A DNA stretch of 37,255 bases, taken from Lachnospiraceae bacterium. GTDB lineage: Bacteria; Bacillota; Clostridia; Lachnospirales; Lachnospiraceae. Made by a program: the position numbers and the translations under genes. The stretch is from assembly GCA_024680815.1 (NCBI GenBank), contig JAILBQ010000107.1, forward strand, positions 1 to 37,255. Direction: 5' to 3'. Below the pieces are notes generated by a model, which made no database searches, had not been told where the DNA came from, and was given only the letters and a program-made list of their open reading frames with translations. Below, one piece after another: positions 7,673 to 16,222 of the stretch; the first letter of the stretch is position 1; the number at the start of each line of letters is the position of its first letter.

Positions 7673-9283
7673 TTAGATGACCTGGCTCACCATCAGCGTT
7701 CCGAAGGTTTCCGAAGGAGTATCGGCAGGGAGTATCTCGGCAATCCTGCCTCCCGAGACAATGGCGATACGGTCGCACGTCCGCCGAAGCTCTTCGAGTT
7801 CCGAGGAAATCATAACCACCGTCACACCGCTCTCCCGGTTGAATTTCTTAAGTGCATCGAGCACCAGCGCCTTTGCTCCGACATCGATTCCCCGGGTGGG
7901 CTCCGAAACAAAGAGAAAACGGGGTTCCAGGGCGAAAGCCTTGGCCAGACAGACCTTCTGCTGATTTCCTCCGGAAAGCTCCTTCGCCTTCTGTGAGGTA
8001 CCCGTACACTTTATCTGAAGCTCTTCAACGTATTTTTCGGTAACAGCGCGGATCGCCTCCTCGTCCCGCCATTTGATGAGACCTCCGAGATAGTATTTCA
8101 AAAACTTATTCTGGATCTGCATTGCCGGGAAAGCCACATTCCACTCAAGCGTCTCGTCCAGGAGAAGCCCGACGCCCCGGCGATCCTCGGAAACGAATGC
8201 GATGGCGGAATCAAGGCAGGAGCGCGGCTGATTTAAGGGAATCTCCTTACCGTCAAATACAACGGTTCCTCCGGCCTCATAAAGCCCCATGATGCCGTTG
8301 GGTATCCCGAGCTTGCCCTGTCCGGCCAGACCTCCGATTCCCAGGATCTCACCCTTCCGGACATCGAGATTTACGTTTCTTACCGTCTCTCCCGGCATAT
8401 CGACCCAGAGGTTTCTGACAGACATGATCACGGACGAATCCGATAACGAATCCTTCTTGATCTCCTCTCTGAGATTCGAATGATCCGTATTTGTATCCAC
8501 GTTCCGTCCCACCATGTAGCGGGTGATCTCCGCCTCATTCGTATCTCCGGCGGGAACCTCCTTTACCACAAAGCCGTCTCTCATTACGACTACCTTGTCG
8601 CAGACCTCAAGAATCTCATGCAGACGGTGGGTGATGAATATGACGGCAATTCCCCGTGAGGACATGCCCCGCACGGAATGAAGCAGAGCCTCCGCCTCCT
8701 TTTCCGTAAGCACCGCCGTCGGCTCATCAAGAATAAGGAGCTTAAGCTGCTCCTTGGAAAGCTCTCTGGCTATCTCGGTAAACTGCTTATGCCCCACCGG
8801 CATCTCGTTTATAACCATGCCCCGGTCAATGGAAACACCCATTTTCTCTATAGCCTCCACAGCCCGGGCGTCCATTTCCTTTCGGTCCAGAGTATTAAGA
8901 CGTTCACCGAAAATCTCGGAAATCACATTGGTCTTTTTCGGTTCTCTGTTCAGCAATATGTTCTCGGTAGCCGTAAAGCCGGGTATCAGGGAGAATTCCT
9001 GATGCACCATTCCGATTCCGGCGTTGATGGCATCAAAGGGCGTCGCAAAGTCCACCTTTTCGCCATTCATCAGAATTTCTCCCTCATATCCGCCAGTTTC
9101 ACGGATAACGTCCATTCCGAAGAGAATCTTCATCAGAGTTGATTTTCCCGCTCCGTTTTCCCCGCAGAAACCCAGAACCTCACCTTCCTCCAGAGTAAAA
9201 TTAATATCCGTCAGAACCTGGTTCCCGAAAAATTCCTTTTTTATGTTTTTTATTTCCAGTAAGGGCGATGCTTTGTCAGCCAT
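7673..9283 (-). CDS. ABC transporter double ATP-binding protein (RbsA/YufO type)
   Basis: A 536-residue tandem ATPase. The first half has Walker A GENGAGKS (41-48), Walker B LLILDEPTA (183-190) and a switch His in THR near residue 219. The second half has a degenerate P-loop (GGLAGQGKLG, about 317-326), a good signature LSGGNQQ (436-442) and a Walker B written FVSEPTRGID, where the usual Asp before Glu is Ser. A weak second site is normal for sugar and nucleoside importers of this type, and the changed Walker B is consistent with one catalytic and one structural site. GGGGGAACGGC precedes the ATG. Confidence 0.95.
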   Translation of the reverse strand: MADKASPLLEIKNIKKEFFGNQVLTDINFTLEEGEVLGFCGENGAGKSTLMKILFGMDVIRETGGYEGEILMNGEKVDFATPFDAINAGIGMVHQEFSLIPGFTATENILLNREPKKTNVISEIFGERLNTLDRKEMDARAVEAIEKMGVSIDRGMVINEMPVGHKQFTEIARELSKEQLKLLILDEPTAVLTEKEAEALLHSVRGMSSRGIAVIFITHRLHEILEVCDKVVVMRDGFVVKEVPAGDTNEAEITRYMVGRNVDTNTDHSNLREEIKKDSLSDSSVIMSVRNLWVDMPGETVRNVNLDVRKGEILGIGGLAGQGKLGIPNGIMGLYEAGGTVVFDGKEIPLNQPRSCLDSAIAFVSEDRRGVGLLLDETLEWNVAFPAMQIQNKFLKYYLGGLIKWRDEEAIRAVTEKYVEELQIKCTGTSQKAKELSGGNQQKVCLAKAFALEPRFLFVSEPTRGIDVGAKALVLDALKKFNRESGVTVVMISSELEELRRTCDRIAIVSGGRIAEILPADTPSETFGTLMVSQVI

Positions 9284-9310
9284 TGCCGTTCCCCCATGTT
9301 TTCTTCAAAA

Positions 9311-9343
9311 TGCCCACGGAGCGCCGAAAGACGCCCGTGGGCA
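9311..9343 (-). promoter_or_regulatory. Intercistronic hairpin between binding protein and ATPase genes
   Basis: TGCCCACGG (9311-9319) pairs perfectly with CCGTGGGCA (9335-9343), with an inner GCG/CGC. On the minus strand only TTTT follows, so it is a weak terminator at most. Such hairpins after the binding-protein gene commonly protect its mRNA and reduce expression of the downstream transporter genes. Confidence 0.65.
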
Positions 9344-9362
9344 AAACAATCAATGCTGAAGC

Positions 9363-10682
9363 TTATTTAACGGTGAAGTATTTCTCCGGAACCTCAACAG
9401 AGGTGGATCCCATGTACTTGCCGGGATCACCCATGATATAGGTATCCTGATAGATAAGGAAGGTGTTGTCGGCCTTCACACCGGTCTCGGCATTGGTATA
9501 GTTGGAGCCGTTCCACTCCGCTCCGGGTGAGAACACACCGTAAGCCTTGGAGATATCATCGATATCTGCCAGCTCGCTGATGCCGTCGATAACGTTCATG
9601 GCATGCTGGGCAAGACCCGCGGAAACAGTATAGCCATAGGAATAGGCCCAGGTGCCGAATCTGCCGGCGCCGCCCTTTTCCACAACAGCGGATTCAACCT
9701 TTTTAAGGATCTTCTCAAAGTCGCCCGCTTCCTCGGTAAGATCAAGTCCCAGAGCTCCGGGATAACCCATAAGAGGTGAAGGAAGGTCCGCCTCGATAAA
9801 GTATCCGCCGTACTCCAGAAGCTGCTTTAACAGCGGCTCGGTGTGGGCGTCGTTGGTGCAGAAATAAGCTGTCTCCGTGCCGTACTTGTCAACCCACTCG
9901 GGAACCTTTTCAAGAATATAGGCCTGTGCACCGGCAACGCCGACATCACTGGTGGGGTCGGGAGCGGTCTCAAGCACGAAGTCCATTCCGAACTCTTCGC
10001 AGGCCGCCTTCATGATGGCCACACGACGGCTCATGGTTTCATAAGCCATATGTCTCGGGAAGGAAATGTGTACAAAGCTCTTGCAGCCAAGCTCGTGGGC
10101 CGTGCGGATGATAAGATAGCCGCGGGCCACGAAGTCGTTGTTTACAACAAGATCGGCAGCGCTTCCGATTTCCGGAAGATCCTCATGGGATTCGCCCGCG
10201 AAGCAGAGAATGTCGGGGCGGCGCTCCTTGATCTGACGGAAGGCCTCCGTTGTTCCGGGAATAGCCTGGTTTACGATGATCGCCTTCATATCGGGATCGT
10301 CGGAAAGATTCACTATGGTCTGGATTGTGGTCTCCAGCTCTTCCGTAAAGTTATCAGGATAGATGGCAAGCTTGACTCTGTCTTCGCCGTACTTCTCCTG
10401 GAAAGCTTCGGCTCCGCGCCTGTCATCCTCTGACTGTGAAACAGAGCCGGTCACGATACCGATGTGGTAATCGCCGCCTGCGCTTTCTTCCGCGCCCGCA
10501 TCCGCCTCTTTGGTTTCCTCCGCAGCATCCGCTGCAGGAGCTTCTTCCGCCTTCTCCTCCTGGGTCTCTGCCGCGGGAGCTTCCACGCTTTCGATTGTCG
10601 CACCCGTATCCGCCGCGCCGCAGGCCGCCAGAGTAGAGACCATTACAACTGCCAGAAGAGAACTTACAATTTTCTTTTTCAT
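9363..10682 (-). CDS. DUF3798-type substrate-binding lipoprotein of ABC importer
   Basis: 439 residues. A lipoprotein signal ends at STLAAC (lipid Cys 21) and is followed by a long Ala/Glu-rich tether to about residue 68. A periplasmic-binding-protein-like domain then starts at YHIGIVTGSVSQSEDDRRGA and continues with YPDNFTEELETTIQTIVNLS and DDPDMKAIIVNQAIPGTTEA. I recognise this as the uncharacterised DUF3798 group, related in fold to sugar and BMP binding proteins; the ligand is unknown. The ATG at 10680-10682 has AAAGGAGGT upstream. It heads the operon behind a strong promoter and 5' hairpin. Confidence 0.85.
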   Translation of the reverse strand: MKKKIVSSLLAVVMVSTLAACGAADTGATIESVEAPAAETQEEKAEEAPAADAAEETKEADAGAEESAGGDYHIGIVTGSVSQSEDDRRGAEAFQEKYGEDRVKLAIYPDNFTEELETTIQTIVNLSDDPDMKAIIVNQAIPGTTEAFRQIKERRPDILCFAGESHEDLPEIGSAADLVVNNDFVARGYLIIRTAHELGCKSFVHISFPRHMAYETMSRRVAIMKAACEEFGMDFVLETAPDPTSDVGVAGAQAYILEKVPEWVDKYGTETAYFCTNDAHTEPLLKQLLEYGGYFIEADLPSPLMGYPGALGLDLTEEAGDFEKILKKVESAVVEKGGAGRFGTWAYSYGYTVSAGLAQHAMNVIDGISELADIDDISKAYGVFSPGAEWNGSNYTNAETGVKADNTFLIYQDTYIMGDPGKYMGSTSVEVPEKYFTVK

Positions 10683-10721
10683 CGTTACCTCCTTTGTTGA
10701 AATATTACTTTGTCACACGAA

Positions 10722-10746
10722 AGCGGTGTGCACAAAGCACACCGCT
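10722..10746 (-). promoter_or_regulatory. Perfect 10-bp inverted repeat at the 5' end of the ABC transcript
   Basis: AGCGGTGTGC (10722-10731), a 5-base centre, then GCACACCGCT (10737-10746). It begins about 7 bases downstream of the predicted start. As DNA it would be a repressor operator; as RNA it would be a 5'-terminal stem-loop. It could also help end the upstream kinase transcript, though no U-tract follows. Confidence 0.7.
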
Positions 10747-10759
10747 GCGCAACATTGCT

Positions 10760-10789
10760 ATTATAGTACGTTTTTATGGAAAACGTCAA
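10760..10789 (-). promoter_or_regulatory. Promoter of the DUF3798 ABC operon
   Basis: TTGACG (10784-10789), an 18-base spacer, then a perfect TATAAT (10760-10765). The predicted start near 10753 gives a leader of about 70 bases with the hairpin at its very beginning. Confidence 0.78.
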
Positions 10790-10808
10790 ACAGATTTGAA
10801 GTTTATGC

Positions 10809-13481
10809 TTATCTTTTTCTGGCGAAAATCAGTCCGAAGGTGCCGGGACCGCAGTTCGCGGAAATCGACGGAGAAGCCTTCTGGAAGATAATCTCCTTAA
10901 AAGCGGCCTTTTTTATAACCTCCGCCCTTATCTCCTGCAGATCCTGCTGGGACAGGCCGGTATAGGTTATAAACAAAGTGCTGTCATCGATGGTGCCCAG
11001 GGCTTCCAGCGCCTTGCTGATATATTCTTTTCTGAATTTGACCCTCCTGCCGATGCGGATTCCTCCCACCGTCAATTTACTGCGCTTAAGGATAATGATC
11101 GGATGGAGCATGAGTATCCGGCACACCGTATGGATCCTGTTGGGAAGACGACCGGCCCTGGCCAGAAACTCGGTATCGTCCACAATAAAGCTGGTACGGA
11201 CTTTGTCCCTCATCTCCTCCAATGAACTCACTATCTCCTCCACAGTTTTCTTCTCGCTCGAAAGCTTTCTCGCATAGAGAACCATGAGCCCCATTCCGCT
11301 TGACAGGTGCCCTGAATCGACAACCGTTACGTTGTCAAAGGTCTCCGCCGCCTCCAGCGCGTTCCGATAGCCTTCGCTGGCTTTTTTCGCTATTGTTATA
11401 TGGATTATGTTTTCGGCATTAACAAGATTTGCGGCAAAGAAATCCTCATAGCTTGCCACATCGGGCGGTTCGGAATGAACCTTGTTTGAAGGATCCTTCA
11501 TGTATACAAGTATTCCGTCGCTCTCCGTCTCCACCCCGTCCAGAAAGACACCGCGGTTCGTAACAACCCTGTAGGGCAGCACCGGAATATCCAGACGGGA
11601 AAGCACGGCATCCGGAAGATCACAGACACTGTCCGTGGTAATAAGGATCGGCACCTTTGCCCTGTGCTCCTCCAGTATCTCACGGGCCATGGCCTCCTCC
11701 GCCGCCCCGCTCCGGCTTATAATCAGATCCTTGGGCAGAAGCTTTAAGACGCTGGCCTCCAAAAGAGTACCGCTGACGGGCTTTAAGATATAGCCGTCAA
11801 AGCCCTCGTTTCTGTAAAGGGCCTGGTTGTCGCTTCCGGCATTGGCGGTCAGGGCAACGACCGGAGTTTCCCTGTTAAGGCCGCCCACCTGCTCCCTTAT
11901 GGCGTGCAGACACTCTATACCGTCCATTTCCGGCATCAGATGATCCATGAAAATCCCGTTGTAGTGGGTGCCTAACGTCTTCTGGAGGCATTCCTCCCCG
12001 CTGGTTACCGTGTCGATCTGGATTTTGGTTTCCCGAAGGAGCTTTGCGGCCACCATAAGATTCGCTTCGTTGTCATCCACGATAAGGATTCTTGCTCCCG
12101 GCGCCTCAAAGCTCTGGCGGTAGTGCTCCTGCTTGCTCATAACATGCATGGATTCCAGTGAAAGAGCTCCGATCTGACGGGCGTCAACCACATCCTGAGC
12201 CAGCTTTATAATAAACGTACTGCCTCTGGTATAGATACTGTTTACCGTGATTTCCCCGCCCATCAGATCCACGATCTGCTTGACGATGGAAAGCCCCAGA
12301 CCCGTGCCCTCAATAAGACGGTTTTTCTCCTGATCCACCCGCTTGAAAGCGTCAAAGAGATAGGGAATGTTTTCTTTTTTGATGCCCATACCGGTGTCCG
12401 CGATGGAATAGGTCACGAGAACCCTGTTTGTGGACAGCTTCTCACAGTGGATGGAAAGGGTTACCGAGCCGGAATTGGTATATTTGATGGCGTTATTCAG
12501 AACATTGACCAGCACCTGCTTTATCCTGACCTCGTCTCCGAAAAGCTGGGAGGGAAGGGAGGAATCCACATCCATATGGAAGCTTAAACCCTTTTTCTCC
12601 GCCCTCATCCATACCATGTTGACGATTTCGGAAAGCATGGTCGTGACCTCGTACGCCACAGGAACTATATCCATCTTTCCGGACTGCATCTTGGACATAT
12701 CCAGAATGTCATTGATAAGGGCAAGGAGCATCTTACTGGCTCCCTGAATGTTTTTGGCGTCCTCAGCCACCTCCGGGGAAATGGCATCCCGGAGTATCAT
12801 CTCGTCGAGACCGATTATGGTATTGATCGGAGTGCGGATTTCATGGCTCATGCTGGAGAAAAACCGGTTCTGGGCCTGGTTTAATTCCTCAATCTCCTTT
12901 TTCTGCTGCTGTGCCAGCTCATTTTCCGAACGGTAGACCTTGTTCTGGAAGGTAAGCAGAAGACAGATAAGAGAGCTCACAAGAATAAGCGCTACTGCCG
13001 AATCCACATAGGCGGCGTTTATGGTGTGGGGGCTGATCATATGAGGAAAACGGTAGGAATAGTAATATACAGCCAGAACCTCCGTCGCCCCGAGAGCGAT
13101 CATGTACCATTTGAGTCTTCCTTCCACCATAAGACAGACATAGGTGAAGCCCAGAACAAACCAGATAGGCGCTCCGCCGTACATTCCGCCCCCTAAAAAG
13201 TAGATCAGGGGCAGAATGATATTCAGTATAAAAAAGCCCGTCACCGCCGCTCCCAGCTGAATGCGCCGGGTATATACGGAAAGTGCGCAGAGTCCCCCCA
13301 CAAGCAATGCCGCGATGCCGAGAGTAATAACGCTTTCCTTATCCTCTCCCAGCAGGAAGCTGACCATGAAAGCGGAAATAAGAGCAAGCACTCCAATAGA
13401 AGAGATAAGGCGGTAAAGCCTCTCCTGAAGACTGAGAGAATGATCCATTATGGATAATAACCATCTTTTAATCAGTTTCAT
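10809..13481 (-). CDS. Hybrid histidine kinase-receiver-DegV fusion protein
   Basis: 890 residues. Residues 25-180 hold about six membrane segments and no extracellular domain. A short coiled coil leads to HisKA (SHEIRTP, phospho-His 213), HATPase_c (NAIKYT, DTGMGI, GTGLGL) and a receiver domain (acidic pair D469/D470, phospho-Asp 513 in FMDHLMPEMDG, T545, K567). The last 280 residues are a DegV (EDD) domain: TTDSVCDLPDAVLSRLDIPVLPYRV, HSEPPDVASY, VVDSGHLSSGMG, FLARAGRLP and a CGPGTFGLIF end. DegV proteins bind a fatty acid. Here the usual SGTY-type motif reads KKASEGY, so the pocket is altered. The start overlaps the upstream kinase stop by ATGA. The order kinase-receiver-DegV suggests lipid binding feeding a phosphorelay; I know no characterised example. 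Confidence 0.92.
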   Translation of the reverse strand: MKLIKRWLLSIMDHSLSLQERLYRLISSIGVLALISAFMVSFLLGEDKESVITLGIAALLVGGLCALSVYTRRIQLGAAVTGFFILNIILPLIYFLGGGMYGGAPIWFVLGFTYVCLMVEGRLKWYMIALGATEVLAVYYYSYRFPHMISPHTINAAYVDSAVALILVSSLICLLLTFQNKVYRSENELAQQQKKEIEELNQAQNRFFSSMSHEIRTPINTIIGLDEMILRDAISPEVAEDAKNIQGASKMLLALINDILDMSKMQSGKMDIVPVAYEVTTMLSEIVNMVWMRAEKKGLSFHMDVDSSLPSQLFGDEVRIKQVLVNVLNNAIKYTNSGSVTLSIHCEKLSTNRVLVTYSIADTGMGIKKENIPYLFDAFKRVDQEKNRLIEGTGLGLSIVKQIVDLMGGEITVNSIYTRGSTFIIKLAQDVVDARQIGALSLESMHVMSKQEHYRQSFEAPGARILIVDDNEANLMVAAKLLRETKIQIDTVTSGEECLQKTLGTHYNGIFMDHLMPEMDGIECLHAIREQVGGLNRETPVVALTANAGSDNQALYRNEGFDGYILKPVSGTLLEASVLKLLPKDLIISRSGAAEEAMAREILEEHRAKVPILITTDSVCDLPDAVLSRLDIPVLPYRVVTNRGVFLDGVETESDGILVYMKDPSNKVHSEPPDVASYEDFFAANLVNAENIIHITIAKKASEGYRNALEAAETFDNVTVVDSGHLSSGMGLMVLYARKLSSEKKTVEEIVSSLEEMRDKVRTSFIVDDTEFLARAGRLPNRIHTVCRILMLHPIIILKRSKLTVGGIRIGRRVKFRKEYISKALEALGTIDDSTLFITYTGLSQQDLQEIRAEVIKKAAFKEIIFQKASPSISANCGPGTFGLIFARKR

Positions 13482-16222
13482 GACTCCTCACCTCCCTTCT
13501 CCAGCTGCTCAATCAGGTCGGTAACCATATCCGAAGCCTGCTTTAATTCAAAGTCTCCGATTTTTTCCCGGATATCGGAAAGAATCTGATCCACCGGACG
13601 GTCATCGTAGCGGAAGGCGCGCAGCTCCTCCAGCTCGCTCTCCGCCTGATCGGCATCGAAAAGCTCCAGACTTTCCGCGATTCTTTTAAGGTGCTCCATA
13701 AGCTCTTCGGCGGAAATGTCCGCCAGCTCAATTTCCTCCGTGGAGCTGCTTAAGGACAGGGCGTCGCTTATCACCGATACCGCCTTGTCGTAAAGGGCGA
13801 TCATCGTATCGTGATGCCCCAGAATGTAGGAGGCGTTTTCCTCCTTTGCCGCCCCCTCCAGATCGGCCGCGGCTTCCGAAAGCAGATCCGCCCCCACCGT
13901 ACGCGAGGTGCTCTTTAAGGCATGGACGCGTATGCGGTAATCATGCCAGTCTCTCTCCGCAAAGAAGTCGCAGAGCTCTTTTCTCTTCTGGGGAGCATCG
14001 TGGGCAAACTTCTCGATAAGCTCCAGATAGAAGGCCTTATCCCCGCTGCAGTAACCCATTCCTCCGACAACGTTTATTCCGCTTTCGGCGAGATTCGTAA
14101 GCTCGTTCTCGTCTGCCCCGTCAAGCGAATCGGAAAGGCGGGAGGTACCTTTCAGAATATACTGAATCCGTTCGGGCGGCAGTATTCTTTTCAGCACCCG
14201 CTCAAAGGTCACTGTCTCTATGGGCTTCGGTACAAATTCGTCAAAGCCCTCCTGCAGAAACATTTCCCTGGCGCCGCTCACCGCGTTGGCGGTAAGGGCA
14301 ATGATTAAAAGCGCCTCCATGGACTGGGAGGAGATCTTTCTGATTCTGTGGGCCGCCTCGATGCCGTCCATAACAGGCATCATGTGATCCATGAAAATTA
14401 TGTCATAGTGGTGCTCCCTGCAAAGCTCCAGAGCCTCTTCTCCGCCGGGGGCGGTTGTGACCTCCATCCGGTAATCCTTCAAAAAGCCCTCGGCCACCAT
14501 AAGGTTCATCTCATCGTCATCCACCACCAGTGCCTTAAGGCCCGGAGTTATCATGTGATATTCCGTGGAATACTCATCCTGCTCCTGCTCCGCCGTCACG
14601 TTGTCCTGAAGCATATTAAGGACGTGGAAACTGCAGAAAGGCTTCAGCAGAAGCTTGATATTGCTGTGGGATTTTAAGGAGAAATCCTGATCGGCGCTTA
14701 CCGCAATTTTCACTCTCCTGTCCACGGACTCAAAAAAGACGGAATCCGCTTCATACTCCTCCTGGCCGATATAAACATGGGTCACTTTATAAATATCCAG
14801 AATCTTTTCCAGCTCTTCCTTTGTCGTGGCCCGGTGTACGGGAAGTCCCAGTCCGGCGGAAAGATTGTGAATCACTTCGTCATAGAAATCCCTTATAGCG
14901 GGAACCTTATATTTTTCGGGCTTTAAATAGACCGCGACGCAAAGTCTCGAAGCGTCATCCACTGCCATACAGGGAGAGGCGTCCACTACTTTCTGGGGGA
15001 TGCTGATGTACACGGAGGTACCCTTATCCTTCTCGGCCTCCAGCCTCATAAAGCCTCCCATTGCAGTCACAAAGCCATAGACATTGGAAAGCCCGAGCCC
15101 CATACCGCCTGCCCTCCGGCTGCGGCTGGCATCGATCTGATAGAAGCTGTCAGTGATCTGTTCCGTTTCGTTTTCATCCATGCCTATGCCGGTATCGGTC
15201 ACGTTGATGCAGATATTTACGCCGTATTCCTTGGGCAGGGCTTTAATCCTGACGTATACCCCGCCCTCCTTTGTGAACTTTACCGCGTTGTCGATCAGGT
15301 GCCACAGGATTTTCTTTATCTTGGCTCCGTCGCCGTTCAGCTTTGCGGGCACCTTCGGATCGATGTCCAGAATAAGCTCCCCGCCGTGCAGCTCCCGGAG
15401 CCTGTATTCCGTTGCCAGATCATTTATCAGGGAGGCCGGCATATATACCTCTTCACTGATAACCAGCCGCCCGGTATCGATTTCTGTATAGTCCAGGATG
15501 TCGCTGATCTGTCCGAAAAGGCGTCTGCCGCCCATATCTATGGAGCGGAGAGACCTGATCTTTGCCGGATCATCCTCATTTCGGAGCAGAACGCTGGTTA
15601 TGCCCATAACCGCGTTGATCGGGGTACGAAGCTCGTGGGAGACGTTGGTCAGGAAATCCTCGCTTCGCTTGTTGGCCTCGTCCAGCTGCCCGATAATATC
15701 ATAGTAGTTCTTTCTCTCCTCCGCCCTGCGCCTGATTTTATACTTCGATATCAGAGCCATGACCAGAACACTCAGAATATCAAGAGCCATGCGGGAAATA
15801 CCGATGGGAGAGGTACGGTATGAAAATTCCTCGGTAAAAAACAGATAATAAATCAGAATCATGTAATATTCGGCCGCGGCAATATTTATAACAGCTTTTT
15901 CATCATTCAGGGAAAAGAGGCCGAAGACGAAGAGAAACATTAACGGGAGTTCGTTTATGCTGGTGGGATGGACGCCGTAGAAAAAAATTTCCACCAGCAT
16001 GAGACCCGTATAAAAATAAAACCGCAGACGCTCATTAAGAAACTGACCGATGTGACAGACCCAGGCCGCCAGTATTCCTATAACCGTGGGCAGAATGAAC
16101 CAGGCCTCCCATTTTAATACCAGGGTCTCGATAATCAGAAACAGTGAAAGACAGGTGTAGCTGATGACAATAATCAGATGTGATTCCAGATGTATTTCAT
16201 GTTCTTTTTTATTATCTTCCAT
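13478..16222 (-). CDS. Hybrid sensor histidine kinase with receiver and HPt domains
   Basis: 914 residues. An N-terminal membrane domain of about five or six helices (15-160) is followed by HisKA (VSHELRTP, phospho-His 196), HATPase_c (NAVKFT, DTGIGM, GMGLGL), a poorly conserved receiver-like stretch at about 425-535 (ending LLLKPF but lacking an obvious phospho-Asp), a good receiver (phospho-Asp 612 in FMDHMMPVMDG), and an HPt domain with RVHALKSTSRTVGA (phospho-His 767). A charged tail of about 90 residues ends the protein. It overlaps the upstream REC-HD-GYP gene by 11 bases and the downstream kinase by ATGA. The HPt could pass phosphate to the REC-HD-GYP protein; that link is inferred from gene order. 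Confidence 0.94.
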   Translation of the reverse strand: MEDNKKEHEIHLESHLIIVISYTCLSLFLIIETLVLKWEAWFILPTVIGILAAWVCHIGQFLNERLRFYFYTGLMLVEIFFYGVHPTSINELPLMFLFVFGLFSLNDEKAVINIAAAEYYMILIYYLFFTEEFSYRTSPIGISRMALDILSVLVMALISKYKIRRRAEERKNYYDIIGQLDEANKRSEDFLTNVSHELRTPINAVMGITSVLLRNEDDPAKIRSLRSIDMGGRRLFGQISDILDYTEIDTGRLVISEEVYMPASLINDLATEYRLRELHGGELILDIDPKVPAKLNGDGAKIKKILWHLIDNAVKFTKEGGVYVRIKALPKEYGVNICINVTDTGIGMDENETEQITDSFYQIDASRSRRAGGMGLGLSNVYGFVTAMGGFMRLEAEKDKGTSVYISIPQKVVDASPCMAVDDASRLCVAVYLKPEKYKVPAIRDFYDEVIHNLSAGLGLPVHRATTKEELEKILDIYKVTHVYIGQEEYEADSVFFESVDRRVKIAVSADQDFSLKSHSNIKLLLKPFCSFHVLNMLQDNVTAEQEQDEYSTEYHMITPGLKALVVDDDEMNLMVAEGFLKDYRMEVTTAPGGEEALELCREHHYDIIFMDHMMPVMDGIEAAHRIRKISSQSMEALLIIALTANAVSGAREMFLQEGFDEFVPKPIETVTFERVLKRILPPERIQYILKGTSRLSDSLDGADENELTNLAESGINVVGGMGYCSGDKAFYLELIEKFAHDAPQKRKELCDFFAERDWHDYRIRVHALKSTSRTVGADLLSEAAADLEGAAKEENASYILGHHDTMIALYDKAVSVISDALSLSSSTEEIELADISAEELMEHLKRIAESLELFDADQAESELEELRAFRYDDRPVDQILSDIREKIGDFELKQASDMVTDLIEQLEKGGEES

